Assembly (NCBI GenBank): GCA_017521065.1
Contig: JAFXEA010000474.1
Coordinates: 1-7,052 of the forward strand
Length of the DNA: 7,052 bases
DNA from: Kiritimatiellia bacterium
Lineage (GTDB): Bacteria; Verrucomicrobiota; Kiritimatiellia; RFP12; UBA1067
Direction: 5' to 3'
Shown here: positions 1 to 5,685 of the stretch, piece by piece
Numbering within the stretch: position 1 is the stretch's first letter
Layout of the letters: every line of letters begins with the position of its first letter
Program-made: the position numbers and the translations under genes
Notes under the pieces: generated by a model
The model's database searches: none
What the model was told of the DNA's origin: nothing
The model's input: only the letters and a program-made list of their open reading frames with translations

Positions 1-1066
1 ACGGCGTTCCGTCGGGGTTGCGCCATATTTCGTCAGGGTGCTTTTCTGCAAATTCCGGATGAGCGGATGCGTTAAATGAGAGAATAACAAGTGCCTCCGG
101 AGAAACGCGCATCATGTCGCGGATATCGCGCATCGTAGCTTCAATATTCCAAACTCCATTCGTCCAATGGCGTGCGCAGCCCACTTGGAACGACTGGAGT
201 CTCACACCCTCGCGAGCAAACCCACGTCCATCAAAATCTCCCCACGAATATCCCCAACTGTAAGGATTCTTGTAGATGACAGGCGCCTCTTCTTTCCCGT
301 CAACCAAGAACCGCACTCGACCATCTTGCTTCACAATCTTTGCAGTATGCTCCACGTCACCTGCGATACGGCGGTCAAACACCACTGAATCCTCAAAATT
401 AGTCTTCCCGGCGCCTGCCGTCGTGTATGCCGCCCTGAATTTCTCCCATGCCGAATTAGCAGCATCATAGTCCTCAACTCCCCAGCGATGCCATACGGTG
501 ACGGACGGCGCACCGGCAATGACTAACGCCGGCACAAGATCAGAACCACCTTTTGCGCTGACAATAAAGTTCGAGAAACGCCTCTCGGCTACACCCGGCG
601 CAGTATTGGCAAGATAGGCGATCTTTTCGCCGCCGCCCATAAAAACGCGCTCGGCATCAAGCGACCAGCAGGCAGAAAGCAACTTTCTTGAATCCAGAAT
701 GCGCGGAAACGCAAGCGAATAGAGAGGATCGGCGCCAGAGACCTCAGCATCGGCGAAACTTTTCAACTTTGCTCCGTCAGGACGAGAAAACGGGTTCTTC
801 GCTTTGACGACAATGTGACCGGCGGCATTCGTCTTGCGAACCGTCATGCGTCCATCGGCGAAAGACACCTCTCCCTCTGCGCCCTTGAGCATCTCCACTG
901 TAAACGCTTCGGCGCCCTGGCCGAAATCGGCCTCCCAGAAAACCCTGTCCGTGCGATCCCGTAATACACGGGTTTTGCAGATATTGTCCCAGCCTTCCCT
1001 TTCGACGGCATTTATTGTCCCCGAAAGAATGCAAAGCGGAAGTAATGCCAGCACAGACCGAATCAT
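1..1066 (-). CDS. Secreted glycoside-hydrolase-like protein, N-terminal part (3' end outside window)
   Basis: This frame is open from an ATG at 1066 to the window edge (355 codons plus one base, no stop), so the C-terminus is missing. Residues 1-20 (MIRSVLALLPLCILSGTINA) form a signal peptide, so the product is exported. Residues about 40-250 look like a beta-rich N-terminal region. From about residue 253 the sequence FLVDGKEEAPVIYKNPY, then GVRLQSFQVG, a W-rich segment, and HPDEIWRNPDG near residues 343-353 resembles the start of a clan-A TIM barrel of the GH42/beta-galactosidase-like type. The acid/base and nucleophile glutamates would lie beyond the window, so family and substrate cannot be fixed. 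It is the last visible gene of a four-gene operon. Its ATG overlaps the TGA of the upstream SUMF1 gene by one base (TGATG), which implies translational coupling. The open frame is certain; the glycosidase call is a family-resemblance judgement. Confidence 0.72.
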   Translation of the reverse strand, partial: MIRSVLALLPLCILSGTINAVEREGWDNICKTRVLRDRTDRVFWEADFGQGAEAFTVEMLKGAEGEVSFADGRMTVRKTNAAGHIVVKAKNPFSRPDGAKLKSFADAEVSGADPLYSLAFPRILDSRKLLSACWSLDAERVFMGGGEKIAYLANTAPGVAERRFSNFIVSAKGGSDLVPALVIAGAPSVTVWHRWGVEDYDAANSAWEKFRAAYTTAGAGKTNFEDSVVFDRRIAGDVEHTAKIVKQDGRVRFLVDGKEEAPVIYKNPYSWGYSWGDFDGRGFAREGVRLQSFQVGCARHWTNGVWNIEATMRDIRDMMRVSPEALVILSFNASAHPEFAEKHPDEIWRNPDGTP

Positions 1067-2283
1067 CACGGAATCACCGCCTTGACGCAGACACGATAGC
1101 CGACACTATAGTTTTTCGCAAAGGTAGCATCATCCCATGCAGCAGAGAAAAATGTATGCGAAGCACACTCATTCCAAGCCTTAGCACATGAACCGCCGCG
1201 CAAGGTCTTTTGGATAGAGGAAGATGTTTCAGATTCTCCAGGATAATTGACCCGAGTCTCTGTCCTTTTTTCTAGTTCAAAATCACGATGTTTATCCAAG
1301 CACCACTCAAACACATTGCCGTGCATATCGTAAAAGCCCCAGTCGTTCGGATCTTTACGGCCTACTGGATGAGTCGTGCCGCCCGCATTGCCGCTATACC
1401 ATCCCATGCGATCCATTCCTGCTTCATTGTCCGTTCCGTTTCCGAACAGTGTCGGTTTTCCTGCGCGGCAAGCATACTCCCATTCCGTGCTGGTTGGCAA
1501 GTCTATAATCAACCCGAACCGCCTAAACTTCCCGATACTGCAACCCATCGCTGATGTAATAAGGCTATACTCGCCTGGCCAAGCCTTCCAATTGCGGATA
1601 TTGCCCCACAAATAGTTATCGACGGGGCGAAGCGCAGCGTCCTCGCCAGAAGTAAATCGGGAATGCGTCTGGCCATCAATAAGCAATTGCTGTCCCTGCG
1701 TAACAGGATATATTCCAAGGTAATAGTCATACGTAAACGAAGCGAGATAAGGCTTATACTTCGGAGCCGGATTCTCAGCAGAACTTCCACAAAGGAATGT
1801 CACTCCCTTTGCCGGGACCTTCTTCATTACCAGCTTCGACGTCCGATAGATATCGTTTTCAAGCCCGCCGTCGGGCAAAGCCGCAAGCGATTTGTAGAAC
1901 ATGCAGCTGTTGGTATTGGCAAGATCCAGCACCAGAACATCTGGCGGATTGTCCAAACTGTAAGCGGTCACTACAGCCGAAAGCGATGCGGTGTCCTCCA
2001 CATCAAGCGACGCTTTGGAGCACGACCACCATATAGTCTTGCCCGTTCCAGGAGAAATCTTCCGATTTACATCACCCACTGCATGAGCAATCTTGGTGTC
2101 TCCAATCGAGCTGTCGCCAGACTTGACATCCAAAAGCACAATCCCAGGTTCGCCCTCTAAATCGTAAGTGATTTTTACCGTCCCACTTCCTTCATACGAC
2201 ATTGCGACATTCGAAACTTGAGGTGACGCAACTGCCGCCGTAAAAAGCATAGAAAAGACAAATGTCGGGAAAATGTTTTTCAT
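1066..2283 (-). CDS. Secreted SUMF1 (FGE-sulfatase fold) domain protein, copy 2
   Basis: This is a 405-aa exported protein. I chose the ATG at 2283 rather than the in-frame ATG at 2301, because the sequence between them carries the Shine-Dalgarno AAAGGA nine bases before 2283. Residues 1-19 are a signal peptide (cleavage near AVA/SPQ). Residues 20-115 are a beta-rich region ending in LDNPPDVLVLDL. The SUMF1 domain spans about 185-400, with DLPTSTEWEYACRAG (261-275), GFYDMHGNVFEW (316-327), RGGS (362-365) and GYRV (395-398). In catalytic formylglycine-generating enzymes the motif has cysteines three and eight residues after RGGS. Here only the +8 cysteine (C373) is present and +3 is K368, so sulfatase-activating activity is unlikely and a binding or structural role is more plausible. 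C366 lies at +1, an unusual place. It is a diverged tandem paralogue of the gene upstream (27-bp gap). Domain call sure; role unknown. Confidence 0.93.
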   Translation of the reverse strand: MKNIFPTFVFSMLFTAAVASPQVSNVAMSYEGSGTVKITYDLEGEPGIVLLDVKSGDSSIGDTKIAHAVGDVNRKISPGTGKTIWWSCSKASLDVEDTASLSAVVTAYSLDNPPDVLVLDLANTNSCMFYKSLAALPDGGLENDIYRTSKLVMKKVPAKGVTFLCGSSAENPAPKYKPYLASFTYDYYLGIYPVTQGQQLLIDGQTHSRFTSGEDAALRPVDNYLWGNIRNWKAWPGEYSLITSAMGCSIGKFRRFGLIIDLPTSTEWEYACRAGKPTLFGNGTDNEAGMDRMGWYSGNAGGTTHPVGRKDPNDWGFYDMHGNVFEWCLDKHRDFELEKRTETRVNYPGESETSSSIQKTLRGGSCAKAWNECASHTFFSAAWDDATFAKNYSVGYRVCVKAVIP

Positions 2284-2310
2284 AATGATTGTTCCTTTCA
2301 TTACAATCCG

Positions 2311-3540
2311 TCACCACATCTTAGTTGGAGCCCACAACCGGAAGCCAGCCTTATAACCATTATATACATGCGTACCGCTTCGTGAAGTACTGCTGCAATT
2401 GTCGGCACTTTGCGCATATCCGCCGCCTCGACGCTCTTTGTTGTAATTTGCATTCGATGTCGGACCCGTCGGATTGATGTCGTACGAAGTATAAGGATTC
2501 TTAGCTTCGGAATATTCCCAGTCCAACACCCACTCCATCACGTTACCATGCATATCATAAAGACCGAACTCATTCGGTTTCTTCTTCCCTACGGGATGCG
2601 GAACTCCACCAGCATTTCCGCTGTGCCATCCAAGATCGTCCATTGCAACACTGTCAATCGATCCGTCATTAAACTTGGTGCTCGTTCCGGCGCGACAGGC
2701 AAACTCCCATTGTGCGCCGGTCGGAAGATCGAACGCTATGCCGGAGAAGAAACAAAGACTGCGAAGTATGGACTTGTAGCTTAATCCGAGATTTGCCACA
2801 CGACCTTGGGTTTGGGCATTCTGCCCCCAACTACGAAGCGACAGTACATCTCCACCATTCCCCCACGGAAGCGAATTACACGGAAGAACATCAGAATCGG
2901 CTAAATCAACGAAATTATCTGAACCTCGCTCTTTGCAGACGTTGAAGAGCTGTTTCTGCGTAACTTCGTACACACCAAGGTAAAAGTCATTGGTAAAAGC
3001 GACAAAATGCGGCAGTTTCGAACCTGTACCGCCCGACTCACCCATCGTGAAAACGCTTCCGCCTGCAGGAATCTTGCGCATCACAAGCTTATCGGTCTTG
3101 TAGACGTCGTTTGTGACGCCGCCAGGCATGGAATCGAAGGAAGTGTAGAATACGATGTTGCTCTTGCTCAGTAGATCAACCACCATGATATCCGGCGGAT
3201 TGTCGAGTGCCCATGCTGTCAGCTTGAACTGCACGACTTCATTGGTTATTGCATGGTCAGGCCAATCCTGATATGACTGCCACACAATGGACTTGCCGAT
3301 GCCCTTGGAAACCTTACGATTCACATCCCCAGAAACGCTAATCACATTGGCCGCGCCTATCGATACTCCATTTGTGAGAACGTCGAGAGTAACTATTGCG
3401 TCTTCAACGCCTAGATCGTACCCTACGGTCACTTTCTTCGCAAATGCCGACGAACGCACTACCGAAACATTAGAAATGCTCGGCGCAGCGGCAACGCAAG
3501 CAGCCAAACCACACGAAACGACAAAAAGAATGTTGCGCAT
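2311..3540 (-). CDS. Secreted SUMF1 (FGE-sulfatase fold) domain protein, copy 1
   Basis: This is a 409-aa exported protein starting at an ATG preceded by AAGGAG seven bases upstream. The N-terminus MRNILFVVSCGLAACVAAAP is a signal peptide; it holds an LAAC lipobox-like stretch (12-15), so lipoprotein processing is possible, although signal peptidase I cleavage near 18-19 also fits. Residues 20-115 are beta-rich, with GDVNRKVSKGIGKSIVW (71-87) and LDNPPDIMVVDL (112-123). The SUMF1 domain covers about 185-405: DLPTGAQWEFACRAG (271-285), GLYDMHGNVMEW (326-337), RGGG (371-374) and GFRLW (399-403). As in its neighbour, the cysteine eight residues after RGGG (C382) is kept but the +3 catalytic cysteine is replaced by Q377, which argues against formylglycine synthesis. 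The best-conserved block (300-341) is identical to the paralogue at 29 of 42 positions. It is gene 2 of the operon. Confidence 0.93.
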   Translation of the reverse strand: MRNILFVVSCGLAACVAAAPSISNVSVVRSSAFAKKVTVGYDLGVEDAIVTLDVLTNGVSIGAANVISVSGDVNRKVSKGIGKSIVWQSYQDWPDHAITNEVVQFKLTAWALDNPPDIMVVDLLSKSNIVFYTSFDSMPGGVTNDVYKTDKLVMRKIPAGGSVFTMGESGGTGSKLPHFVAFTNDFYLGVYEVTQKQLFNVCKERGSDNFVDLADSDVLPCNSLPWGNGGDVLSLRSWGQNAQTQGRVANLGLSYKSILRSLCFFSGIAFDLPTGAQWEFACRAGTSTKFNDGSIDSVAMDDLGWHSGNAGGVPHPVGKKKPNEFGLYDMHGNVMEWVLDWEYSEAKNPYTSYDINPTGPTSNANYNKERRGGGYAQSADNCSSTSRSGTHVYNGYKAGFRLWAPTKMW

Positions 3541-3562
3541 AACAAAACTCCTTTCCTTTGTG

Positions 3563-3865
3563 TCATTTAATGACGATTGTGAAACGGTTGTATCTCTTCG
3601 TACTTAATGTCATCGAAGAGGAACGCTTCTCATCCAACTTGCGCACAGAACCAACGGAAAGCTGCTGATTCGAATCACTTGTCGCAACCTGTCCTGCCCC
3701 AGGTGTAGCGGCGGCACGGTTTGCCGCCAGTTTCTCGGCAAAATCAGAAGGCCATACCGGTTCGTCGGCAAATGCGCATGCAGACAGACATATTCCTGCC
3801 GCAAGAAACAACGCCGTCATGCCTCCCGTAGCCCAAGAATACTTTGATTTTATAATCGTTTTCAT
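3563..3865 (-). CDS. Small exported protein (100 aa), first gene of the SUMF1 operon
   Basis: I chose the ATG at 3865 because GGAGG lies seven bases upstream; the open frame extends to 3925, but those 20 extra residues contain the Shine-Dalgarno and do not look like a signal peptide. The N-terminus has a basic stretch (KTIIKSKYS), a hydrophobic core (MTALFLAAGICLSAC, 16-30), a possible lipobox LSAC (27-30) and an AFA/DEP signal peptidase I site (31-36), so it is exported as either a lipoprotein or a soluble protein. The mature part is short: VWPSDFAEKLAANRAAATPGAG (37-58), a polar middle, and a basic beta-like C-terminus ending RYNRFTIVIK. I recognise no family. Its position immediately downstream of the operon promoter and 22 bp before the first SUMF1 gene suggests it works with those proteins, for example as a surface partner or anchor; that is inference. 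Confidence 0.8.
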   Translation of the reverse strand: MKTIIKSKYSWATGGMTALFLAAGICLSACAFADEPVWPSDFAEKLAANRAAATPGAGQVATSDSNQQLSVGSVRKLDEKRSSSMTLSTKRYNRFTIVIK

Positions 3866-3886
3866 CTGTAAACCTCCACTGGGTTT

Positions 3887-3926
3887 GATGTTTCCACACC
3901 GTCGTAACGGCAACGGACACAACATC
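3887..3926 (-). other. Possible nested hairpin in the operon 5' leader
   Basis: In the untranslated leader between the predicted promoter and the small exported gene, GATGTT and AACATC (3921-3926 and 3887-3892, minus-strand sense) can pair. Inside that loop CCGT-TACG-ACGG (3899-3910) forms a second small stem. The structure ends about 7 bases before the GGAGG ribosome binding site. Stems of 6 and 4 bp are short, so this may be chance; no known riboswitch class is recognised. Confidence 0.25.
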
Positions 3927-3943
3927 CCTTAATTGCTCACCAT

Positions 3944-3972
3944 AAAATAACAAACGCTACCCTAAAACTCAA
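3944..3972 (-). promoter_or_regulatory. Sigma70-like promoter of the four-gene exported-protein operon
   Basis: On the minus strand a -35 TTGAGT (3972-3967) and a -10 TATTTT (3949-3944) are separated by exactly 17 bp. A start about 7 bases past the -10 would give a leader of roughly 70 bases before the ATG at 3865. The 18-bp box at 3975-3992 sits two bases upstream of this -35, where an activator would contact RNA polymerase. Confidence 0.5.
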
Positions 3973-3974
3973 TA

Positions 3975-3992
3975 TACAAGAATTTGTAGTAT
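3975..3992. promoter_or_regulatory. 18-bp shared box, copy A (upstream of the exported-protein operon)
   Basis: The sequence TACAAGAATTTGTAGTAT is identical to 5620-5637. Its core TACAA-GAAT-TTGTA is a perfect inverted repeat, as expected for a dimeric DNA-binding protein. It ends two bases from the predicted -35 of the operon. BlaI/MecI operators also use TACA/TGTA half-sites but with a shorter spacer, so membership of that class is not supported. Confidence 0.6.
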
Positions 3993-4174
3993 GGGAAAGA
4001 GACGCCAGTTTCTGCGCCTTTGCGACGTACTTCTCAAAAGCGCTAAGCCTTCCTGCGCATCTTACGCGTCGCACACATTCTGAAAGTCGATTACCGGGCG
4101 CGAAGCAGCTAATATGATGTTTAAACGCGCAATCCTCTCAGCATGCGCTGTAATAAGGTTTAAATTAAGGCATC
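3993..4174. other. Intergenic stretch without a recognisable gene
   Basis: Together with 3866-3992 this makes the 309-bp gap between two minus-strand genes. The part nearest the operon holds its promoter and box; this part holds no convincing gene. TGCGACG (4021-4027) and CGTCGCA (4067-4073) are exact inverted arms around a 39-base loop that contains two GCGC tetramers. GCGCA and TGCGC also flank a 12-base loop near 4130-4150. No T-run follows either stem, so I do not call a terminator for the upstream gene. Confidence 0.4.
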
Positions 4175-5392
4175 CTACGCGAAAATCTCTCTGAGAGCAC
4201 TTTTATAAGATCGGTGAGGAATGGTGTCTTCGCAGATTTTCAGCGCCAGCACCGCGGAAAGATTAAGAAAAGTCCCTTCGCAGACATCAAGGATCTCCCT
4301 TACAGCGCTTCGAATCTCGTCATTGAGTCGCCCACGCTCACCACGGTCACATCCACTACTGCCACTGCCAACCTTACCTGTTGTTACACCGTCATCATTA
4401 CATCCACCCCTGTCAACACCTTCGCCGCCAACGGCCACGCCGTCACTGCATTTACCACCTTCATCCCTTCCATCATCACCATTCCACACCCTTACAACGC
4501 CTCCTTGAGAATTAGTCCGAACCATATTCTCAATAGCCTTATCGCCTTTGTCCTTCCCTCCTTTTTCTCTGTTTTCGGTATTCTCAGGCGATTTTTTGCA
4601 ACTCGATGCGCATACGTCCGTGTCTGTTGCCACAACCGTATTTCCATCCTCATCCGGCAGAACTGATGATGCAGGCACCGGATCACATATTCCAACCGCC
4701 TGACGGAATCTCCGCGCAAGCGCCTTGTAGCGCATGAGTGTCTTGTATGACCTGTAGAGATCGGGGATTTCGCTCTGAATATATCTCCTTATTCCGCCTT
4801 TCCTCGCAATTATCCTGCCATCTTCACCGAATACCAGCGAATTGTCGATGTAGCACTCGAGATCCTCCATGAGCGAACCGAGCCGCACCATGTTTCCGAC
4901 CGATTCCCGCGCATGGATGAAAGCATCCCTAAGCTGTTCGGCGGTAGGACGCGGATTAACGGTAGTGCGCCTACGTATGCGTCTACGCTCCTCCGCAAGC
5001 CCCAACCTGCGCGTACGCTCCGTCTCGTAGTACGACGGACGGCGCAGATGATGCAGATGCAGGTCAATTCTGCGCCTTATAACCCATATTGCAAACGCAC
5101 CACCCATGAGAAGCGATATGCAAAGCGCATCGAGCAGAATGGACTCGCTTCTCCTGCCCCTCCTGCGTAGCTGATCGCTAAGCGTGTGCGGCACATGGCC
5201 GATCGTACGCCCGTTCCTGTACGCCTCGCGCCAGAACTCCCTTCTGTACTCCTCAGAATCGAAGCCCAATACGTCCTCCTCGAACCACTTGAAGAACTTC
5301 GGTGCGCACTGCGTGAATGTCATCGGCTCATCCGAGCGTTTGGCAAGAATGACCCTTTTCCGCAATATATGACGTTTTACTGCTTTGTCCAT
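4175..5392 (-). CDS. Unrecognised single-pass membrane protein with Arg-rich region and Gly/Asp-rich linker
   Basis: No family recognised. The 405-aa reading starts at ATG 5392. The frame stays open to a TTG at 5431, but that codon falls in a strong -35 (TTGACT) and has no ribosome binding site. Numbered from ATG 5392: residues 1-80 are charged and aromatic (KFFKWFEEDVLGF at 32-44); 86-105 are one hydrophobic helix (LLDALCISLLMGGAFAIWVI) flanked by RRRGRR and RRR; 106-145 are very Arg/His-rich. Residues 167-245 look like a compact conserved core (GSLMEDLECYIDNSLV, GGIRRYIQSEIPDLYRSYK, TLMRYKALARRFRQAVGI). Residues about 263-355 are a low-complexity Gly/Asp/Lys linker, and 356-405 a helical tail. 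Flanking arginines suggest a cytoplasmic C-terminus, perhaps binding nucleic acid or lipid; that is guesswork. A 27-bp repeat copy lies in the linker (residues about 287-296), its inverted twin just upstream of the promoter. Confidence 0.82.
   Translation of the reverse strand: MDKAVKRHILRKRVILAKRSDEPMTFTQCAPKFFKWFEEDVLGFDSEEYRREFWREAYRNGRTIGHVPHTLSDQLRRRGRRSESILLDALCISLLMGGAFAIWVIRRRIDLHLHHLRRPSYYETERTRRLGLAEERRRIRRRTTVNPRPTAEQLRDAFIHARESVGNMVRLGSLMEDLECYIDNSLVFGEDGRIIARKGGIRRYIQSEIPDLYRSYKTLMRYKALARRFRQAVGICDPVPASSVLPDEDGNTVVATDTDVCASSCKKSPENTENREKGGKDKGDKAIENMVRTNSQGGVVRVWNGDDGRDEGGKCSDGVAVGGEGVDRGGCNDDGVTTGKVGSGSSGCDRGERGRLNDEIRSAVREILDVCEGTFLNLSAVLALKICEDTIPHRSYKSALREIFA
4506..4532 (-). 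repeat. 27-bp inverted-repeat element, intragenic copy
   Basis: This 27-bp sequence is the exact reverse complement of 5432-5458. It begins TGAGAAT and ends ATTCTCA, a 7-bp inverted terminal pair around a 13-base asymmetric centre (8 of 13 opposing pairs match overall). Identity stops exactly at the 27-bp limits on both sides. Here it is in frame and encodes most of IENMVRTNSQ in the low-complexity linker of the unknown membrane protein, a site likely to tolerate insertion. It could be a recombination site, an operator or a dispersed short element. Confidence 0.9.
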
Positions 5393-5402
5393 GGCGGCGA
5401 GA

Positions 5403-5431
5403 AAGATATCAAATCCCACTTGCGAAGTCAA
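5403..5431 (-). promoter_or_regulatory. Predicted promoter of the unknown membrane-protein gene, near-leaderless
   Basis: On the minus strand TTGACT (5431-5426) and TATCTT (5408-5403) are separated by 17 bp. The -10 ends ten bases before the ATG at 5392, so the transcript would begin only a few bases before the start codon, agreeing with the absence of a Shine-Dalgarno sequence there. The -35 directly abuts the 27-bp repeat at 5432-5458, so the whole promoter lies inside the segment bracketed by the two repeat copies. Confidence 0.45.
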
Positions 5432-5458
5432 TGAGAATATGGTTCGGACTAATTCTCA
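5432..5458 (+). repeat. 27-bp inverted-repeat element, promoter-proximal copy
   Basis: This is the exact inverted twin of 4506-4532. It lies outside the coding region and immediately upstream of the predicted -35 of the unknown membrane-protein gene. With its partner it brackets 899 bp (4533-5431). Its 7-bp inverted ends and asymmetric centre resemble the core of a site-specific recombinase target, and the dyad could equally be an operator touching the promoter. Confidence 0.9.
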
Positions 5459-5566
5459 TATTATTTGTTGATTTGTTCTGAGTGCCATGGTTGAAAGGCT
5501 GAAATGTCACTAATATGCCTAGTTCCGCACCAGTTATGGATTAACGGAGTTTCTATTTGAAATGAG

Positions 5567-5598
5567 AACTAAGCGAAATTGGAATTAAGCCGAATTGA
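5567..5598 (+). repeat. Two imperfect tandem 16-bp units
   Basis: AACTAAGCGAAATTGG (5567-5582) is followed directly by AATTAAGCCGAATTGA (5583-5598), with 12 of 16 positions identical. They lie in the intergenic region between the two divergent genes, about 20 bp upstream of the 18-bp shared box. A short inverted repeat TATGC-AAGGG-GCATA follows at 5601-5615. Both could be extra regulator contacts; the evidence is weak. Confidence 0.35.
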
Positions 5599-5619
5599 CT
5601 TATGCAAGGGGCATATACC

Positions 5620-5637
5620 TACAAGAATTTGTAGTAT
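5620..5637. promoter_or_regulatory. 18-bp shared box, copy B (upstream of the sensor gene)
   Basis: TACAAGAATTTGTAGTAT is identical to copy A at 3975-3992. With the preceding C the inverted repeat extends to CTACAA-GAAT-TTGTAG (5619-5634). The box ends two bases before the -35 position of the sensor promoter and 26 bp before the first base of its -10, the same spacing as copy A has to its promoter, although the outer asymmetric bases face opposite ways relative to transcription. Confidence 0.6.
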
Positions 5638-5639
5638 AA

Positions 5640-5668
5640 CCAAATAGGCACTATCCATGTGGTATAAT
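5640..5668 (+). promoter_or_regulatory. Predicted promoter of the sensor gene
   Basis: A perfect -10 TATAAT is at 5663-5668. The hexamer 17 bp upstream, CCAAAT (5640-5645), is a poor -35, which fits a promoter needing an activator bound at the adjacent 18-bp box. A start about 7 bases downstream would leave a leader of only about 10 bases before the ATG at 5686, with no Shine-Dalgarno sequence. Confidence 0.5.
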
Positions 5669-5685
5669 TGCGTTAATCAAAATAC

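Noticed and set aside
777..1034. 85-codon minus-strand frame
   Set aside because: Out-of-frame shadow of the glycoside-hydrolase-like gene, whose own frame runs open from 1066 to base 1 with a good signal peptide.
1066..3540. Diversity-generating retroelement targets (SUMF1/C-type-lectin fold)
   Set aside because: The fold is used by such targets, but no reverse transcriptase, template repeat or adenine-biased variable copy is present in the window.
3991..4083. 30-codon plus-strand reading frame starting in the shared box (MGKRRQFLRL...)
   Set aside because: No ribosome binding site, no recognisable product, and it runs opposite to the flanking genes; probably chance.
4506..4532. Integron attC site or CRISPR repeat
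   Set aside because: Only two copies in opposite orientation, no GTTRRRY/RYYYAAC boxes, no regular spacers and no integrase or cas gene.
4214..4666. 150-codon plus-strand frame, Thr/Pro-rich
   Set aside because: It is antisense to the Gly/Asp-rich linker and core of the unknown membrane protein; GGN-type codons on the minus strand give a stop-free antisense frame. No start signal or protein-like domain.
5429..5431. TTG start for the unknown membrane-protein gene
   Set aside because: No ribosome binding site, and the codon lies in a well-matched -35 box; the ATG at 5392 fits the predicted transcript better, although the TTG start cannot be fully excluded.
5620..5637. BlaI/MecI operator
   Set aside because: TACA and TGTA half-sites are present but separated by six bases rather than the short spacer of that class, and no BlaI-like gene is seen.
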